This document shows, piece after piece, positions 60,508 through 61,691 of a stretch of 61,691 nucleotides of DNA. The translations under genes were made by a program, and so were the position numbers. Source of the stretch: Aliarcobacter sp. (GTDB taxonomy: Bacteria > Campylobacterota > Campylobacteria > Campylobacterales > Arcobacteraceae); contig JAQTXA010000019.1 in the NCBI GenBank assembly GCA_028689025.1, forward strand, positions 1 through 61,691, written 5' to 3'. Every line of letters starts with the position of its first letter. Position 1 is the stretch's first letter. Below the pieces are notes generated by a model, which searched no databases, was not told the origin of the DNA, and saw only the letters and a program-made list of their open reading frames with translations.

Positions 60508-61554
60508 ATGGAACATTTTGAACTTTTAGCAAATAATTTTTTAATACTTTTAAATGCTATGTCTATATATTTATTGGTTGGGTTATTATTAGCTGGAATT
60601 TTAAAACAAATTGTTCCTGATGATTTTATCTCAAAACACTTAGGGAAAAGCTCTACGGGTTCAGTTTTTAAGGCAACTATATTTGGTATTCCTCTTCCTG
60701 TTTGTTCATGTTCTGTTATTCCATTGGCACAAAGTTTAAGAAAAGAGGGTGCTAGTAAAGGAGCAGTTCAAAGTTTTTTGATTTCAACTCCAATAACTGG
60801 TGTTGATTCTATTTTAGCAACTTTTTCTTTTTTTGGTTTAGTTTTTACTATTTTTAGAGTTATCTCATCTGTAATAATTGCCATTACTGTAGGATTAATT
60901 CAAAATTTTATGGAAAAAGATGATAAAAAAATAGAAGAGATAAAAGAAGAATCTTCTTGTGGATGTCATTGCTCTTGTGGTTCTGCTAAAAAAGAAAAAA
61001 AATCTTTTTCTATAAAAGAAGCATTTATTTATGCTTATGTAGATTTAGCTAAAGATATGGTAAAACCTCTATTTATTGGACTTATTTTAGGTGCTTTATT
61101 TACATCTTTTGTACCAAAAGAGTATAGTTCTTTATTATTTGAGAATCAGTTTTTAACTTATATTGTAATTATTCTATTCTCTATGCCTTTATATGTTTGT
61201 GCAACAGCTTCTTTGCCCCTCGCAGCTGCTTTAATGTTAAATGGAATGAGTGGTGGAGCTGCATTTATATTTCTAACAGCAGGACCTGCAACTAGTGCTG
61301 TTACTATGAGTGTTGTATATAAACTTTTAGGAAAAACTTCTTTAATAATTTATATTACTACAATTGCTTTATTATCTTTGATTTTTGGTTTTTTCTATGA
61401 TATATTTTTTTCAGATTTAAATATTTTAAAATTTAGTTCAAATAGTGAAGAGAGTTCAATATTAACACAAATTTCAAGTTTAATATTACTAGTTTTAATG
61501 ACATATTATTTAGTAAAAGATAGATTGAGTAAAAAGTCAAGTCATGAAAAATAA
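60508..61554 (+). CDS. SO_0444-type Cu/Zn efflux permease (DUF318)
   Basis: The 348-residue permease has about eight membrane helices. A conserved Cys-containing motif PLPVCSCSVIPLAQ near residue 60 and GAVQSFLISTPITGVDS fit the DUF318/ArsP-like permease family. A cytoplasmic loop with SCGCHCSCGSAKK (Cys/His cluster) is typical of the SO_0444 Cu/Zn efflux group and would sense or bind metal. It begins on the base after the rmuC stop. Confidence 0.85.
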   Translation: MEHFELLANNFLILLNAMSIYLLVGLLLAGILKQIVPDDFISKHLGKSSTGSVFKATIFGIPLPVCSCSVIPLAQSLRKEGASKGAVQSFLISTPITGVDSILATFSFFGLVFTIFRVISSVIIAITVGLIQNFMEKDDKKIEEIKEESSCGCHCSCGSAKKEKKSFSIKEAFIYAYVDLAKDMVKPLFIGLILGALFTSFVPKEYSSLLFENQFLTYIVIILFSMPLYVCATASLPLAAALMLNGMSGGAAFIFLTAGPATSAVTMSVVYKLLGKTSLIIYITTIALLSLIFGFFYDIFFSDLNILKFSSNSEESSILTQISSLILLVLMTYYLVKDRLSKKSSHEK

Positions 61555-61618
61555 ATTATTACACTTGTCAGGGTTAGAATGAAATGTTAGTTGAAGTTTA
61601 AAAGCATTTTCTTTGATT

Positions 61619-61639
61619 AAGCCCCATTTATAGGGGCTT
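61619..61639 (+). terminator. Possible terminator after the permease gene
   Basis: AAGCCCC pairs with GGGGCTT around a 7-base loop. The stem is GC-rich, but only a weak T-rich tail follows, so termination is likely though not certain. Confidence 0.55.
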
Positions 61640-61691
61640 GTAGTTATTTATACGTGTGGTTGTAGAAATGTATGTGTTGCTTTTTTTTCCC

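Noticed and set aside
1..61691. CRISPR arrays, tRNA or rRNA genes
   Set aside because: No regularly spaced repeats, no tRNA-like cloverleaf with CCA-adjacent acceptor stem, and no rRNA-like GC-rich tract were noticed.

Overview
The window is AT-rich chromosomal DNA. Gene style and content suggest a member of the Arcobacter group (Campylobacterota): many two-component and c-di-GMP proteins, a chemoreceptor with a CZB domain, a TonB/B12 locus, and short intergenic spaces. This assignment is an inference from protein style, not from a marker gene. No rRNA, tRNA or CRISPR array was seen.

Layout. 1-4.7 kb: end of an unknown gene, an orphan response regulator, an AEC transporter, an FAD oxidoreductase, and a UbiB-like kinase with a phasin-like partner. 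4.9-8.7 kb: a rightward operon of a secreted protein, a PAP2 phosphatase, a membrane protein and a two-component pair. 8.7-12.8 kb: a Cache-PAS-HD-GYP phosphodiesterase, a DUF2805 protein whose natural N-terminus is cut by a stop, a lipocalin and small proteins. 12.8-20.3 kb: a leftward lipid-modification cluster (SDR with a G6 frameshift, MelB-like MFS, lipocalin, flavin amine oxidase, DUF1365, Cfa-type methyltransferase, DUF3833, EAL). It resembles the photooxidative-stress lipid operon of Rhodobacter. 20.4-26.5 kb: a leucine-rich-repeat protein with a duplicated module, an ABC-F ATPase, a thioesterase, Aat, a pseudouridine synthase and a HAD phosphatase. 26.5-34.4 kb: a possible small RNA, NosL-like and SafE-like proteins, then a cobalamin uptake/processing locus (TonB receptor, BtuF/D/C-like proteins, SixA, CobB/CbiA). 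34.4-43.2 kb: ordinary chromosomal genes, including an aldo-keto reductase, a chemoreceptor and a GGDEF-EAL protein.

43,388-56,921 is an apparently complete integrated filamentous phage (inovirus), about 13.5 kb. It encodes an HUH-type Rep, a candidate ssDNA-binding protein, a 44-residue major coat protein followed by a terminator, several minor coat proteins including a 29-residue one, a pIII-like adsorption protein, a pVI-like protein, a Zot/pI ATPase, its own secretin, a CI-type repressor with an operator, a small DNA-binding protein and a tyrosine integrase. Next to attL it carries a type II restriction-modification module: methyltransferase, candidate endonuclease and controller protein with a C-box-like operator. 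The phage sits inside codons 4-9 of the ybgC thioesterase gene. A 16-bp core is duplicated, and the phage end supplies a new ribosome site and TTG start, so ybgC survives. A pseudoknot-like structure precedes the likely ssDNA-binding-protein gene, and a hairpin with a GC-rich loop precedes rep. These are candidate control and replication elements.

56.9-61.7 kb returns to the chromosome: ybgC, a PLD-family nuclease, an M48 protease, RmuC and a metal-efflux permease.

Two chromosomal genes (ubiB-like and cobB/cbiA) appear to begin at ATA codons with well-placed ribosome sites. This is unusual and worth checking.
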